Of a stretch of 64,000 bases of DNA, positions 53,800 through 62,956 are shown one piece after another. The position numbers were made by a program, and so were the translations under genes. This DNA comes from SHVO01 sp050250575 (GTDB lineage: Bacteria > Pseudomonadota > Alphaproteobacteria > Rhodospirillales > Rhodospirillaceae): contig JBFWOJ010000018.1 of the NCBI GenBank assembly GCA_050250575.1, positions 7,624 through 71,623 of the forward strand, written 5' to 3'. The stretch's first letter is position 1. The number at the start of each line of letters is the position of its first letter. The notes under the pieces are model-generated. The model was not told the origin of the DNA and ran no database searches. It was given only the letters and a program-made list of their open reading frames with translations.

Positions 53800-54434
53800 G
53801 ATAGGCTGTCTGAAGGCGGGCCCGCTTCGGTGTCTTCGAAAGCGAGTTCTCCGATGAACAGGCGCATGGTGAAACCAATTCGTAATCACCGCCACGCCTT
53901 AAACTTGGCGCAAGGTTGCGTCAGCCGGAAGCGTTCCTATTTGAAGCAGCCGCGCCAGCGTGATGGCGAGCATGACTGCCGCCTGTTTTCCTATGAACAA
54001 CCCGGCGGCAACTCCCTGCGTAACAGGAGCCATGATCGTGCTCATGGAGAGACCGGCTATCGGCACGCCTGCGTTTACAAAGGCAAAGCAATATCGGTCG
54101 CCGTCGGGGTCGCCCAGCGGCGAGGTTACCGCCGGCTTGCAGATTCAAAATCACATAGATGGCGGCCGGGCCGGCCATGCCTCCGAGCACGGCGAAAATC
54201 GGTAACGCGGCCTGCCGGATACTGCTGAGTTCGCCCTCCAAGATTTCAGTGAATGACCGTTTTCGGAAGCACGAACTTGCCGACGGAGATGGCGATTGGT
54301 CCCGACAGAAGTCCGGAATAGGCCACTCCTAGCGGCGAATTCGCCAGAAGTAGTGCTGCTGCGGCGGCGCCGATCAGGACAAAGCCGGCCGCTGATTCGC
54401 GTTGAAGGAAGTCGCCGATGTCGGAGTTAGCCAA
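53800..54434 (-). pseudogene. nhaA: Broken nhaA (Na+/H+ antiporter)
   Basis: The N-terminus is clear (FLQRESAAGFVLIGAAAAALLLANSPLG), starting at a TTG that overlaps the marR end. After KTVIH there is a jump to GELSSIRQAALPIFAVLGGM, which in NhaA lies much later. A frame change then gives CFAFVNAGVPIAGLSM and LFIGKQAAVMLAITLARLLQ, a stop, and in yet another frame GFTMRLFIGELAFEDTEAG. At least two deletions, two frameshifts and one stop are present, in about half the normal length. Confidence 0.85.
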
Positions 54435-54960
54435 GAGACCTCTTCGAATCTTTGTCTTCCTGCAACAACGACGCTGAAGGGTTTTCTACTGTTCTGTCGA
54501 CGGCGCCGATATCAAGTACCGGCGATGCGTCCAGGAAAGCCGCATTCATCAGATGCGCCACGCGCTCCAGTGCCGAAAGAATATACGTCTGCTCCCAATC
54601 GGCAAGCCGGCTGAAGTTTTCTAGAAAAACCGCTTGAAGCAGTTTTGGTGCTTGGTCCAAAACGTCTTTACCTTGAGGCGAAAGCCTCACGAACACTTGA
54701 CGACGGTCCAACTTGCCCTTTTGGCGTTTCACCAAGTGACGCTCTTCGAGGCGGTCGACGATGACCGTGACGGTCGCTTGGCTCAGGTTCACCTGTTTGG
54801 CGATCTCGCCGATGGAAAGCTCCCGATCGGGCTCGAGGAGCTGCAAGACCAGCAGTTGAGACGTGGTGAGCTCCGTCTCTCTGGCGAGATGCTTGGCGCT
54901 GAAGTCCGTCGCGCGAATTATTCGCCGCAGGGCGACCAACACTGCGTTTGCCGGCTCCAT
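54427..54960 (-). CDS. MarR family transcriptional regulator
   Basis: 177 residues. The MarR winged helix is clear: LTTSQLLVLQLLE, LSIGEIAKQVNLSQATVTVI (recognition helix), VDRLEERHLVKRQ and the wing KLDRRQVFVRLSPQG. The C-terminal 30 residues are a variable tail. The end overlaps the start of the nhaA remnant by eight bases, so marR once led an nhaA operon. The regulator itself appears intact. Confidence 0.9.
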   Translation of the reverse strand: MEPANAVLVALRRIIRATDFSAKHLARETELTTSQLLVLQLLEPDRELSIGEIAKQVNLSQATVTVIVDRLEERHLVKRQKGKLDRRQVFVRLSPQGKDVLDQAPKLLQAVFLENFSRLADWEQTYILSALERVAHLMNAAFLDASPVLDIGAVDRTVENPSASLLQEDKDSKRSLG

Positions 54961-55022
54961 GATTCTTTCTCCAGGCTCGCAAGCAACGCTATGGACAAGC
55001 TCAACTTAATTCAACGAGCGAT

Positions 55023-55087
55023 CCTAAATACTTAGGGAAATTAAGAAATAAATCGCGGCTGGCAGATAGATCTTTGAAAATTCAAAG
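55023..55087. promoter_or_regulatory. Palindromes upstream of marR, candidate operators
   Basis: CCTAA-ATAC-TTAGG (55,023-55,036) and the 16-base palindrome CTTTGAAAATTCAAAG (55,072-55,087) are both perfect inverted repeats, 63-127 bases upstream of marR in an A+T-rich stretch. A longer CTTAATT/AATTAAG pair (55,005-55,045) overlaps the first. MarR proteins bind palindromes of this size. The rest of the 357-base gap up to 55,317 shows nothing recognised. Confidence 0.45.
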
Positions 55088-55317
55088 CGTTTTCGTTGAC
55101 TCCAGCGTAGTGCTCCGATAATTTCCTTTTATCGTCAATGTATTTTTCTCGTTGGCCTGCCCGCGGTCGTCCTGTCTGACGCCGCTCCTCCTTCGCGCTC
55201 ACCACTCGTGACCGCCGCCTCGAGAAGCTTCTATCCGCTCACCTCTTGCTGCTGAGCGGCTTATCGAGCGCCCGGTTGTCGGGCCCCAAAATTGGGAAGC
55301 GTAAGGAGGTGCACAAA

Positions 55318-55620
55318 GTGCCCAAGCTCATAGGCATTTCCGCGGTTGTCGGATTCTTTCTCAGCCTTGCCTTTCTCACTGCAGTGTCCTTTTACGCCAT
55401 CACGCTGCGCGCGGCTCTCATTAACTGCCGGCAGACGCAAACAACGCTCAGCAATCAAGTTGTTCGGTGCGAAAACCGGATACATGCGGTTAGTGCGCAT
55501 GCCGAGCAACTCACCGTGCAGATCGCGCGGGAGAAGAGCAATGCTCGCGCTCTTGAATCAAGACTGGAAGCCGCCGGTGCGTTGCGACGCTGCGCGTCGC
55601 TGGGGCTCGGGCAGTCATGA
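55318..55620 (+). CDS. Small membrane-anchored coiled-coil protein coupled to MscS
   Basis: 100 residues from GTG 55318, eight bases after AGGAGG. A membrane helix (residues 5-30, ISAVVGFFLSLAFLTAVSF) is followed by a coiled-coil-like part with two Cys (NCRQTQTTLSNQVVRCENR). Its TGA overlaps the MscS ATG (ATGA). No family recognised; it may modulate the channel, which is inference from coupling. Confidence 0.6.
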   Translation: MPKLIGISAVVGFFLSLAFLTAVSFYAITLRAALINCRQTQTTLSNQVVRCENRIHAVSAHAEQLTVQIAREKSNARALESRLEAAGALRRCASLGLGQS

Positions 55621-56756
55621 ACGAGGTAATCCGCGTCGTGGAATTGATTCCTGACTGGGCCGCCGGTGTCGGAATCTTCATTCTCGCCGTTGCAACCGCC
55701 GCTCTCGTCTACCTGACAATCGCCAGGGTGATCGCGTTAGCGACCAAACGGCGCGCCACATATCTACATTCCGTCTTTCATCGCGTGCGGCGGATCGTAG
55801 GTCTTGGTCTCATTCTGATAGCGATCAATCTCGCGGTCCAATTACCTTATTTTCCGGAGCGCGTCAGCGCATTGACGTCCAAGTTCCTCAGCGTCGCCGT
55901 TATTCTGCTTATCGGGTGGGCGGCAACGATCGCGGTGGACGTGGCCAGCAACCTCTATCTGCGTCAATACAAGAACGAAACAGCTGACAGCATCCTAGCG
56001 CGAAAGCACTTCACGCAAATTCGCGTGCTTCGGCGCACTATCGACGTTCTCATCGGAATAGTGACGATCGCCGCCGCCTTGATGGCGTTCGAGCCGGTGA
56101 GACAGTTCGGCGTAAGCTTGTTCGCATCCGCGGGCGCTGCTGGGCTTGTCGTTGGACTAGCGGCACGCCCGGTCCTCTCTAATCTTATAGCCGGAATCCA
56201 GCTCGCAATTACCCAGCCTATCCGCCTAAACGATGCCGTGATCGTGGAAGGTGAATGGGGAACTATCGAGGAGATCACAAGCACCTATGTTGTGATCAAA
56301 GTCTGGGATTTGCGCAGGTTGATCGTGCCCTTATCCTATTTCATGGAAAAGCCTTTCCAGAATTGGACCCGAGAATCGACACAATTGGTGGGCGCTGTCT
56401 ATCTTCGCGTCGACTATGCCGTTCCGGTTGATCGCATACGAGCGAAACTTCAGGAAATAGCCCAAGCGTCATCTCTATGGGACAAGCAAGTCGTCAATCT
56501 GCAAGTCACGGACATGAAGGACAACACGGTCGAACTGCGCATGCTGGTTAGCGCCGCGACCAGCGGCGACGCATGGAATCTTCGCTGCGAGGTGCGTGAA
56601 AAGATGCTGACCTTCCTTCAAAACGAATATCCCGACAGCCTTCCGCGGCAGCGCGTCGAACTTATGGACGCCGAATACCATCAACGAGGGCAGCGAGACG
56701 AAGATACCTTGGAGTGGCCGCGGTCCAAGATCCTGTTGCGCGGGAATGGAGCCTGA
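55617..56756 (+). CDS. MscS family mechanosensitive ion channel
   Basis: 379 residues. Three to five membrane helices are followed by the pore helix and vestibule of MscS: FGVSLFASAGAAGLVVGLAA, PVLSNLIAGIQLAITQPIRL (TM3b region), and the beta domain NDAVIVEGEWGTIEEITSTY with NWTRES further on. It opens under membrane tension to release solutes on hypo-osmotic shock. otsA follows six bases after the stop, so channel and trehalose synthesis are cotranscribed. Confidence 0.92.
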   Translation: MNEVIRVVELIPDWAAGVGIFILAVATAALVYLTIARVIALATKRRATYLHSVFHRVRRIVGLGLILIAINLAVQLPYFPERVSALTSKFLSVAVILLIGWAATIAVDVASNLYLRQYKNETADSILARKHFTQIRVLRRTIDVLIGIVTIAAALMAFEPVRQFGVSLFASAGAAGLVVGLAARPVLSNLIAGIQLAITQPIRLNDAVIVEGEWGTIEEITSTYVVIKVWDLRRLIVPLSYFMEKPFQNWTRESTQLVGAVYLRVDYAVPVDRIRAKLQEIAQASSLWDKQVVNLQVTDMKDNTVELRMLVSAATSGDAWNLRCEVREKMLTFLQNEYPDSLPRQRVELMDAEYHQRGQRDEDTLEWPRSKILLRGNGA

Positions 56757-56762
56757 CCACAT

Positions 56763-58988
56763 ATGCGTTTCATTGTGCGTTTTGCTCTTCCGCTTCTCGT
56801 CGCGCTTGCCGCCCTCTCTGCTGCGCTGACGCCGATCGCCGACAATCTGATCAGCCAATGGTTCCAGAGGGATCTGCAGTTGCGGTCTCGGCTTATCTTC
56901 AATGCGATTGAGCCGTCCCTCCGTCATCTTCTCAATACCGAGGATACTGACCAAATCGCGAGGCTCTTTAACGCTATCGCAGAGGATGAGCGCGTCTTGG
57001 CGATAGCATGGTGCGGCAACAATGAGGCTCGTCGTGTTTTTAGCAGAGCTTGGCCCGAGAGCATCGCATGCCCCGCCCGCGACGACGCCCCTACCTCAAG
57101 ATCCATCAAAAATGGGTCTGGGACTGTTCTTTCCGCAACGTTTCGCATGGGCGAAGACACTGAGCCGCTTGGCAAGCTCGTCGTTCTGCATGATTTGAGC
57201 TTTGTAGAGAGCCGGACAGATACCGCCGGATTGTACCTGATGGGCTTCCTGGGGCTCGTCAGCTTGGTCGCAGCGGTCATCACGATGATCACGGCTAGGT
57301 TGACACTTCGCGGTTGGCTTAAGAGCGTTCGCCACCTTGTGTTCGCGGGCCCGGCGGAGGAGTCACACGACCCGGCGATCGCGCCGATGGTCAGAGAGAT
57401 CCGTCAGCTGATCCGCGAATTAGATTACTCGAGTCCCGGCTCTACTCATATACGGGTGGATTGGTCTCCCGAAGCGCTTCGCAGGGTCATCGCCACGGAG
57501 CTGACCGGAGGCCAAGTGATAGTGGTGTCGAACCGCGAGCCCTACATCCATAATAAGGGCGCGGACGGCCGCGTCTCGCTTCAACGGCCGGCCAGCGGAA
57601 TGGTGACTGCTCTTGAACCTGTTATGCGCGCATGCGGCGGGACGTGGATAGCCCATGGCAGCGGCAGCGCCGACCGGGATGTCTCCGACAGCAATGATCG
57701 CGTAGCCGTTCCGCCGCATGATCCTTCTTACACGCTGCGGCGTGTGTGGCTCAGCGAGGAGGAGCAGGACGGCTATTACTACGGATTGGCTAATGAAGGA
57801 TTATGGCCGCTGTGCCACATCACGTTTGTTCGGCCCATTTTTAGAGAGCCCGATTGGGAATACTATCATGCGGTAAATAAAAAATTCGCTGACGCTGTAG
57901 TGGCGGAGGCAGCGCGGCCCGACCCCATTGTCCTCGTTCAGGACTATCATTTTGCGCTGCTGCCCCGGATGATCAAGGAGCGATTGCCGCGCGCAACGAT
58001 TATTACCTTTTGGCACATACCATGGCCAAATGCTGAGCTTTTCGGGATCTGTCCCTGGCGGGAGGCCATCATCGATGGTCTCCTCGGCAGTTCCGTTATC
58101 GGCTTTCACACCCAGCTACACTGCAACAACTTTATCGAAGCAGCCGACCGATTCATCGAATGTCACATTGACCGCGAGGATTCCTCGGTGTCGGTGTCGG
58201 GAAAGGCGGCGTATATCCGTCCTTACCCAATATCAATAGCGTGGCCTCCAGAATCCATGGAAGGACAGGCGTCCGTTGCCACGTGTCGCGAGCGTATTAT
58301 CGCGGAATACGGATTACCTGCCCAAGTGCAACTGCTCGTCGGCGTCGAGCGCTTCGATTTCACTAAAGGAATCCCCGACCGGTTCCGGGCGGTCGAGATT
58401 CTACTAGAGAGGCACCCGGAACTCATCGGCAAATTCGTGCTGCTGCAGGTCGCCGCCCCTACGCGAAGCAAGCTTGCGGCTTATGCGGAAATCCAGCGTG
58501 AAGCCATTAAGGTCGCCGCGGATGTCAATCAGCGATTTGGAACTCATGGATACCAGCCGATCATTCTTGTCGCCCGTCACTACGAACCGGAGCAAGTTTT
58601 CGAGCTCTATCGTGCCGCCGATGCATGTATCGTGAGTAGTCTTCATGACGGCATGAACCTTGTCGCTAAGGAGTTTGTCGCGGCGCGGGACGACAATCGC
58701 GGCGTACTCATTCTCAGCAGCTTCGCCGGCGCGTCGCGCGAGCTCATGGAAGCACTCATCGTAAATCCATTCGACGCGCGTGTCTCAGCGGAAGCCATAT
58801 ACCGAGCCATGCAAATGCCGGTGGGGGAGCAGGAACACCGTATGCAGCTGATGCGTCAAATGGTTAGCGAAAATAACATTTACTATTGGGCCGGACGCAT
58901 GCTGCTGGATGCCGCCAGGATTCGGAAGCGCCAACAATTAGAGTCCACCATCGCGAGTGCCGGAAATGGAGTGCGTCTCAGTGCTTGA
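56763..58988 (+). CDS. otsA: Membrane-sensor / trehalose-6-phosphate synthase fusion (GT20)
   Basis: 741 residues. Residues 1-25 and about 155-185 are membrane helices flanking a periplasmic domain of about 130 residues, like a sensor kinase input module. From about 250 is a GT20 domain: VVSNREPYIHN, GYYYGLANEGLWPLCH, VQDYHFALLPRMIKE, GFHTQLHCNNFIEA, GVERFDFTKGIPDRFRA and SSLHDGMNLVAKEF. GT20 joins UDP-glucose and glucose-6-phosphate to trehalose-6-phosphate. The usual E. coli OtsA has no such N-terminus; it implies synthesis at the membrane with a possible extracellular signal. Confidence 0.92.
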   Translation: MRFIVRFALPLLVALAALSAALTPIADNLISQWFQRDLQLRSRLIFNAIEPSLRHLLNTEDTDQIARLFNAIAEDERVLAIAWCGNNEARRVFSRAWPESIACPARDDAPTSRSIKNGSGTVLSATFRMGEDTEPLGKLVVLHDLSFVESRTDTAGLYLMGFLGLVSLVAAVITMITARLTLRGWLKSVRHLVFAGPAEESHDPAIAPMVREIRQLIRELDYSSPGSTHIRVDWSPEALRRVIATELTGGQVIVVSNREPYIHNKGADGRVSLQRPASGMVTALEPVMRACGGTWIAHGSGSADRDVSDSNDRVAVPPHDPSYTLRRVWLSEEEQDGYYYGLANEGLWPLCHITFVRPIFREPDWEYYHAVNKKFADAVVAEAARPDPIVLVQDYHFALLPRMIKERLPRATIITFWHIPWPNAELFGICPWREAIIDGLLGSSVIGFHTQLHCNNFIEAADRFIECHIDREDSSVSVSGKAAYIRPYPISIAWPPESMEGQASVATCRERIIAEYGLPAQVQLLVGVERFDFTKGIPDRFRAVEILLERHPELIGKFVLLQVAAPTRSKLAAYAEIQREAIKVAADVNQRFGTHGYQPIILVARHYEPEQVFELYRAADACIVSSLHDGMNLVAKEFVAARDDNRGVLILSSFAGASRELMEALIVNPFDARVSAEAIYRAMQMPVGEQEHRMQLMRQMVSENNIYYWAGRMLLDAARIRKRQQLESTIASAGNGVRLSA

Positions 58989-59778
58989 GAAGATTCCACT
59001 GCCTCAACCGCATCTCCGGCCGTGGGCGCTGTTCCTCGACGTCGATGGAACGCTTCTGGAACTCGTCGATCATCCGGACAAGGTTCGCGTACCCGAAGAG
59101 CTCCCGGGGCTGCTTGGCCAACTGCGAAATTTGCTCGGCGGAGCCACCGCGTTGGTGAGTGGACGTAGCTTGCAGACCCTGGACACGCTATTTGGCCTGA
59201 GGGCGTTTGACGCCGCCGGATGCCACGGGGCCGAGTTTCGATTGAACGGTAAGGAAGCGCCTCCTGCGGCGGATCAAACATTGGTCGCACGGATCGCGCG
59301 CCGCTTGATCGAAGAAACGTTTGGCCTGAAAAATATTTTCGTCGAAATCAAACCACAGTCCGTAGCGCTGCACTTCCGTATCTCTTCCGTTGATCCCGCC
59401 GAAGCGCTATTGGCGATGGAGCGCGGTTTGGCGGTTGCTCCCGGCGAATTTCGAATACTTAGAGGAAAGAACGTTTTCGAAGCCGTCGGGTGTCATACCG
59501 GTAAGGATATCGCGGTGGCGCGATTCCTTCTGGAGGAGCCCTACTTTAATCGAACGCCGGTTTTCATCGGTGACGACGTCTCCGATGAGGCGGCGTTTGC
59601 GGAAGTTAATCGCCGCGGCGGGCTTTCAATTCGTGTCGGGGAGCGAGCTGATTCTGTGGCGCAATACTGCATTGCGGATGTCAAGACGACTTCAATGTGG
59701 CTTCGCGACTGGCTGCTTCCGCGGCTCTGCCAGATGCCACCCATTGCACCTCAGCGACACTATCTTCAAATGGTATAA
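58966..59778 (+). CDS. otsB: Trehalose-6-phosphate phosphatase
   Basis: 270 residues from ATG 58966; a GTG at 58981 with GGAG upstream is an alternative. HAD motif I LFLDVDGTLLE, motif II/sugar loop ALVSGRSLQTLD, DAAGCHGAEF and the metal-binding FIGDDVSDEAAF are all intact. It removes phosphate from trehalose-6-phosphate. The start overlaps otsA by 23 bases. A decayed homologue is at 52,621-53,100. Confidence 0.93.
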   Translation: MECVSVLEKIPLPQPHLRPWALFLDVDGTLLELVDHPDKVRVPEELPGLLGQLRNLLGGATALVSGRSLQTLDTLFGLRAFDAAGCHGAEFRLNGKEAPPAADQTLVARIARRLIEETFGLKNIFVEIKPQSVALHFRISSVDPAEALLAMERGLAVAPGEFRILRGKNVFEAVGCHTGKDIAVARFLLEEPYFNRTPVFIGDDVSDEAAFAEVNRRGGLSIRVGERADSVAQYCIADVKTTSMWLRDWLLPRLCQMPPIAPQRHYLQMV

Positions 59779-59792
59779 GTTGGCTACATGCC

Positions 59793-60161
59793 GTGATTCC
59801 GCGGCACATTCGACAATTTCTTGCGACTACGATTTCGTCTACCTGGGCGCTTGATTTGATGTGCCTGTTGAAGTCCACCGCACCGCGCGTTTGGTCGGTG
59901 CCCGAGCTGACAGCCGAATTACGCGCTTCCGTGCCGCTCGTCGAAGAGATCCTCGACACGCTCGGTCGGAGGGGCATTGCTGCCAGGTCAGGGTCCGACG
60001 GCTACCGCTACGATTGCAAAGATCCTCGCACAGATAAAATCGTCTATGAAATTGTGCGGATTTATAAGGAGACGCCGGTGGCCTTGATTAAGGAGGTAAT
60101 TAGGGCTCCCAATCAAAAGATCCATACGTTCGTCGATGCATTCCGATTGAAGAAGGATTGA
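59793..60161 (+). CDS. Probable winged-helix hypothetical protein
   Basis: 122 residues from GTG 59793, the first good start after otsB. A helix-turn-helix-like stretch is visible (WSVPELTAELRASVPLVEEI, LDTLGRRGIAARSGSDGYRY), then a helical tail ending VDAFRLKKD. No family named. The TGA lies just before the next ATG, with GAAGGA shared, so it is coupled to the DUF5985-like pair. Confidence 0.65.
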   Translation: MIPRHIRQFLATTISSTWALDLMCLLKSTAPRVWSVPELTAELRASVPLVEEILDTLGRRGIAARSGSDGYRYDCKDPRTDKIVYEIVRIYKETPVALIKEVIRAPNQKIHTFVDAFRLKKD

Positions 60162-60163
60162 AG

Positions 60164-60424
60164 ATGCTGCAGCCGAGCGTCTATCTCTTATGCATGATCG
60201 CGAGCCTTGTGTGTCTATTTCTACTGACGCGGGGCTATTTGCGGACAGGGGTGAGATTTCTATTCTGGAGTGCGCTTTGTTTCGTTGGTTATGCGGTGAA
60301 CAACCTGTTTCTTTTCTTGGATGTAGTCCTCTTTCCCGACGTAAATTTGTTAATAGCCAGAAATGTGGCGACTCTTTTTGCAATTACCGTCCTGTTTTAC
60401 GGACTGATCTGGGAGAGCGACTAG
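60164..60424 (+). CDS. DUF5985-like small membrane protein
   Basis: 86 residues from ATG 60164 after GAAGGA. Three hydrophobic helices: VYLLCMIASLVCLFLL, FLFWSALCFVGYAVNNLFLF and NVATLFAITVLFYGLIW. The FWSALCF-x-GYAVNN stretch fits the DUF5985 family, whose role is unknown. A similar gene follows. Confidence 0.7.
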   Translation: MLQPSVYLLCMIASLVCLFLLTRGYLRTGVRFLFWSALCFVGYAVNNLFLFLDVVLFPDVNLLIARNVATLFAITVLFYGLIWESD

Positions 60425-60436
60425 AGGAGGATGCTT

Positions 60437-60700
60437 ATGCAATCGGCGATTTACGGAGCTTTTGCGGCAAGTCACCTTATTGCTGCAGCTTTTTTCCTCA
60501 GGTTTTGGTCACGGACCAAGGCGCCGATGCTGATGTTTTGCAGCATCGCATTTTTGTTGCTCGGGGTGAGTTATGGCCTCCTGTGTTTCACTAATCTCAG
60601 TTTAATAGAACCGAGCGGTGTTTATCTCGTTCGCCTGATTTCCTTTATGGTGATCATCACCGGAATCGCGTGGACAAACATACATCGTTCGTCGAACTAA
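60437..60700 (+). CDS. DUF5985-like small membrane protein, second copy
   Basis: 87 residues. ATG 60437 is six bases after AGGAGG; the ATG at 60431 touches the ribosome site and is unlikely. Hydrophobic helices (IYGAFAASHLIAAAFFL, MLMFCSIAFLLLGVSYGLL, LVRLISFMVIITGIAW) match the first copy in layout, so the two probably act together as a pair. Confidence 0.7.
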   Translation: MQSAIYGAFAASHLIAAAFFLRFWSRTKAPMLMFCSIAFLLLGVSYGLLCFTNLSLIEPSGVYLVRLISFMVIITGIAWTNIHRSSN

Positions 60701-61288
60701 GAGCCCCAGCCATTCCCGCAAAAATACCTATCGTGCTTCGCCACACTAGCAATGAGGAATAATGTTTCTCACCGTGCTGGTGCTGGCAAGGCCACACCTC
60801 CAATGGTACTGCGAATTAGTTCGCGAATGAGACCTCTTACGTGCCTTGGTTGTCTTTGCGCAGCTCGCAGCAGGAACGGTGCGCACACGTTAGCTGCTCT
60901 ATTTGCGTTATGGATGCGGACTCCCGTAAGAGAGTCCCGTCTTACGGACACTTTGACATCAAGCAAAGGTGGGTCTGTCCCCAAGAGGCGCGGCGTTGGA
61001 ACGGCGACAGTCGAGGTTTGATCCCCGCTCGACTGCGCCGTTCGACGTCTCGGTTGCATGCACTGTCCGCGTGACATGCGTGACTGCAGGAGTGACGACC
61101 AGAAGCAACGGCAGCTGGCATTTATAGCGGTCCTGCTCGCAAACACCTGTAATTCTCCTGTTTTCTTCACCGAGCGCGCTGAATGGGATAGGGATCTCCT
61201 TATGGGGGGCCACCTGTCTTCGCGCTAAGCTCAACACACGGAGCCGTACCGGTCGGCCTTACGGCGCCGGGCAAACGGATTTCTTCAG
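60701..61288. other. Intergenic region before the histidine kinase gene
   Basis: 588 bases. Several short frames exist on both strands but none has a good ribosome site, a conserved-looking product or codon bias. No RNA or strong hairpin recognised. The kinase promoter is presumably here. Confidence 0.55.
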
Positions 61289-62956
61289 GTGAAAACCAGC
61301 GTTCTTCCGTCCGAACCCTTCGGACCGCACCTCTCTTCAGTCACATCGAACCGGCTTGCCACCTCCTTGCTGTTCCTCGCGCTTATTGCGCTCGACCGAC
61401 TATCAACTCTCACGCCAATTCATCTTCAGCCCGTTGCCCCCTGGAATCCACTCGTCGGCATTTGCGTCGCGATAGCCGTCGCCGATCGACGACGTGGCGT
61501 TTTGCTTGCGTTTACCGCCGCTATGCTCAGTGGGCTGGTCGCCAGTCATACTCCTATCTCGATGATGCTCGCGGCGCTCAATGGTTTGGTAGCTTCCGCA
61601 CTGACCGGCGGGATTTCTACATTGGCGCGCCGCGTCAGCCGAAGATCGTCGCACTATCTGGTGAAAAACAGAGTCGTCAGTGTAATGCTGGTATCACCAT
61701 TCATAGTTGCCCTCGTCGGCATCCCTTTTACTGGAGCGCTGGCAATTTTGCGGATCATTGCCGCTGACGAGATGGCCATACATTTGATGCGCTTTTGGGT
61801 GGGAGTAGTGGTCGCTATCGTGATTTTCGTCCCACTCCTTACCATGTACTGGGTTCCGGGCCCGAGAGAGCCGCTGACGTTCGTTCGCACTTTCGAGGCA
61901 TTAGCTCAGGCCGCGGTAGTTATTGCAGCCGTCTGGCTTGGGTTCGGCGAAAACCCTCAGACGGCAAGCCGTTACCTGTTCGTTGTCTTCCTGCCAATGA
62001 TATGGATTGTGCTTCGCTTTGGTGTACGTGGCGCGATAGCGATGAATGCGCTCGTGCAGACGGGCATGATAACCTCCCTACTGCTCGCGGAACACGAAGA
62101 CGTAAATGCTACGCTTTTCCAGGCGCTGGTGCTGGTGCTATCAGCCTCGGGTATTTTATTTGGTCTCGCTGTCGATCAAAGCAAGTCCGTATCGCTGCAA
62201 CTCCGCGCGCGTGACGAAGAGATTTCCGCGGGGCTTCGCGTTGGCACCACGGGCGAACTCGCAGGTACTCTCGCACACGAATTGGGCCATCCGTTGGGAG
62301 CTATCTCCAATTATGCCGCGGCTCTTAACCATATTCTTCGCAAGGTCGCGCCTAACAACGCCGATGCAACGTTAATCGCGGCGAAGCTCGGCCAAGAAAT
62401 CTTGCGCGCTACCGATACTCTGCAGCGCATACGCGAATTCTTTCGCAGCGGCAAGCTAACTCTCGAACGGACTGACTTGGGAGCCATCGTTAAAGAAGCG
62501 ATGGTGCTGTTGAAGGATCGCCTTGGCTACAACGGGATTAGTCCATGCATAGTGTTGCAAGGCGGGTCTCCGGTCATAAACTGTGACCACGTCCAGCTTC
62601 GTGCTGTGGTTTATAATCTGCTCGTCAACGCCATCGACGCGCTCAAATCAGTTAAACCGGAATCCCGCGAACTATCTGTGACGCTGACACGCTTGGCAGA
62701 TCAGATAAGACTGGATGTCGAGGACTCCGGCGGCGGTGTAGCGACCGACGTTCGCGGTGACATCTTTGAGCCACTAGTGACCACGAAGAGCGATGGTCTT
62801 GGCCTTGGGCTAACGATGAGTCGCTCTGTCGTCACGGCGCATGGCGGCACGATTGAACTCGGAGACTCAAAGCTGGGTGGGGCTAGGTTTATAATTACAC
62901 TGCCGGCCAACGGAGGAGGCGAGAATGACCACATTACGTTCGATCGCTATTGTTGA
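61289..62956 (+). CDS. Membrane histidine kinase with MASE1-like sensor
   Basis: 555 residues from GTG 61289. Residues about 15-300 form eight or so membrane helices resembling MASE1 (WNPLVGICVAIAVADRRRGV at about 50-70). The kinase core has the phosphoacceptor in TLAHELGHPLGAISNYAA (His about 330), N-box NLLVNAIDALKS, G1 VEDSGGGV and G2 GLGLGLTMSRSVV. The HELGHP box is normal for HPK4-like kinases that pair with FixJ regulators. It overlaps the next gene by 32 bases. Confidence 0.88.
   Translation: MKTSVLPSEPFGPHLSSVTSNRLATSLLFLALIALDRLSTLTPIHLQPVAPWNPLVGICVAIAVADRRRGVLLAFTAAMLSGLVASHTPISMMLAALNGLVASALTGGISTLARRVSRRSSHYLVKNRVVSVMLVSPFIVALVGIPFTGALAILRIIAADEMAIHLMRFWVGVVVAIVIFVPLLTMYWVPGPREPLTFVRTFEALAQAAVVIAAVWLGFGENPQTASRYLFVVFLPMIWIVLRFGVRGAIAMNALVQTGMITSLLLAEHEDVNATLFQALVLVLSASGILFGLAVDQSKSVSLQLRARDEEISAGLRVGTTGELAGTLAHELGHPLGAISNYAAALNHILRKVAPNNADATLIAAKLGQEILRATDTLQRIREFFRSGKLTLERTDLGAIVKEAMVLLKDRLGYNGISPCIVLQGGSPVINCDHVQLRAVVYNLLVNAIDALKSVKPESRELSVTLTRLADQIRLDVEDSGGGVATDVRGDIFEPLVTTKSDGLGLGLTMSRSVVTAHGGTIELGDSKLGGARFIITLPANGGGENDHITFDRYC

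Noticed and set aside
60841..61074. 77-codon frame with several Cys/His residues suggesting a zinc finger
   Set aside because: Spacing is irregular, the start has no ribosome site, and codon use is poor.
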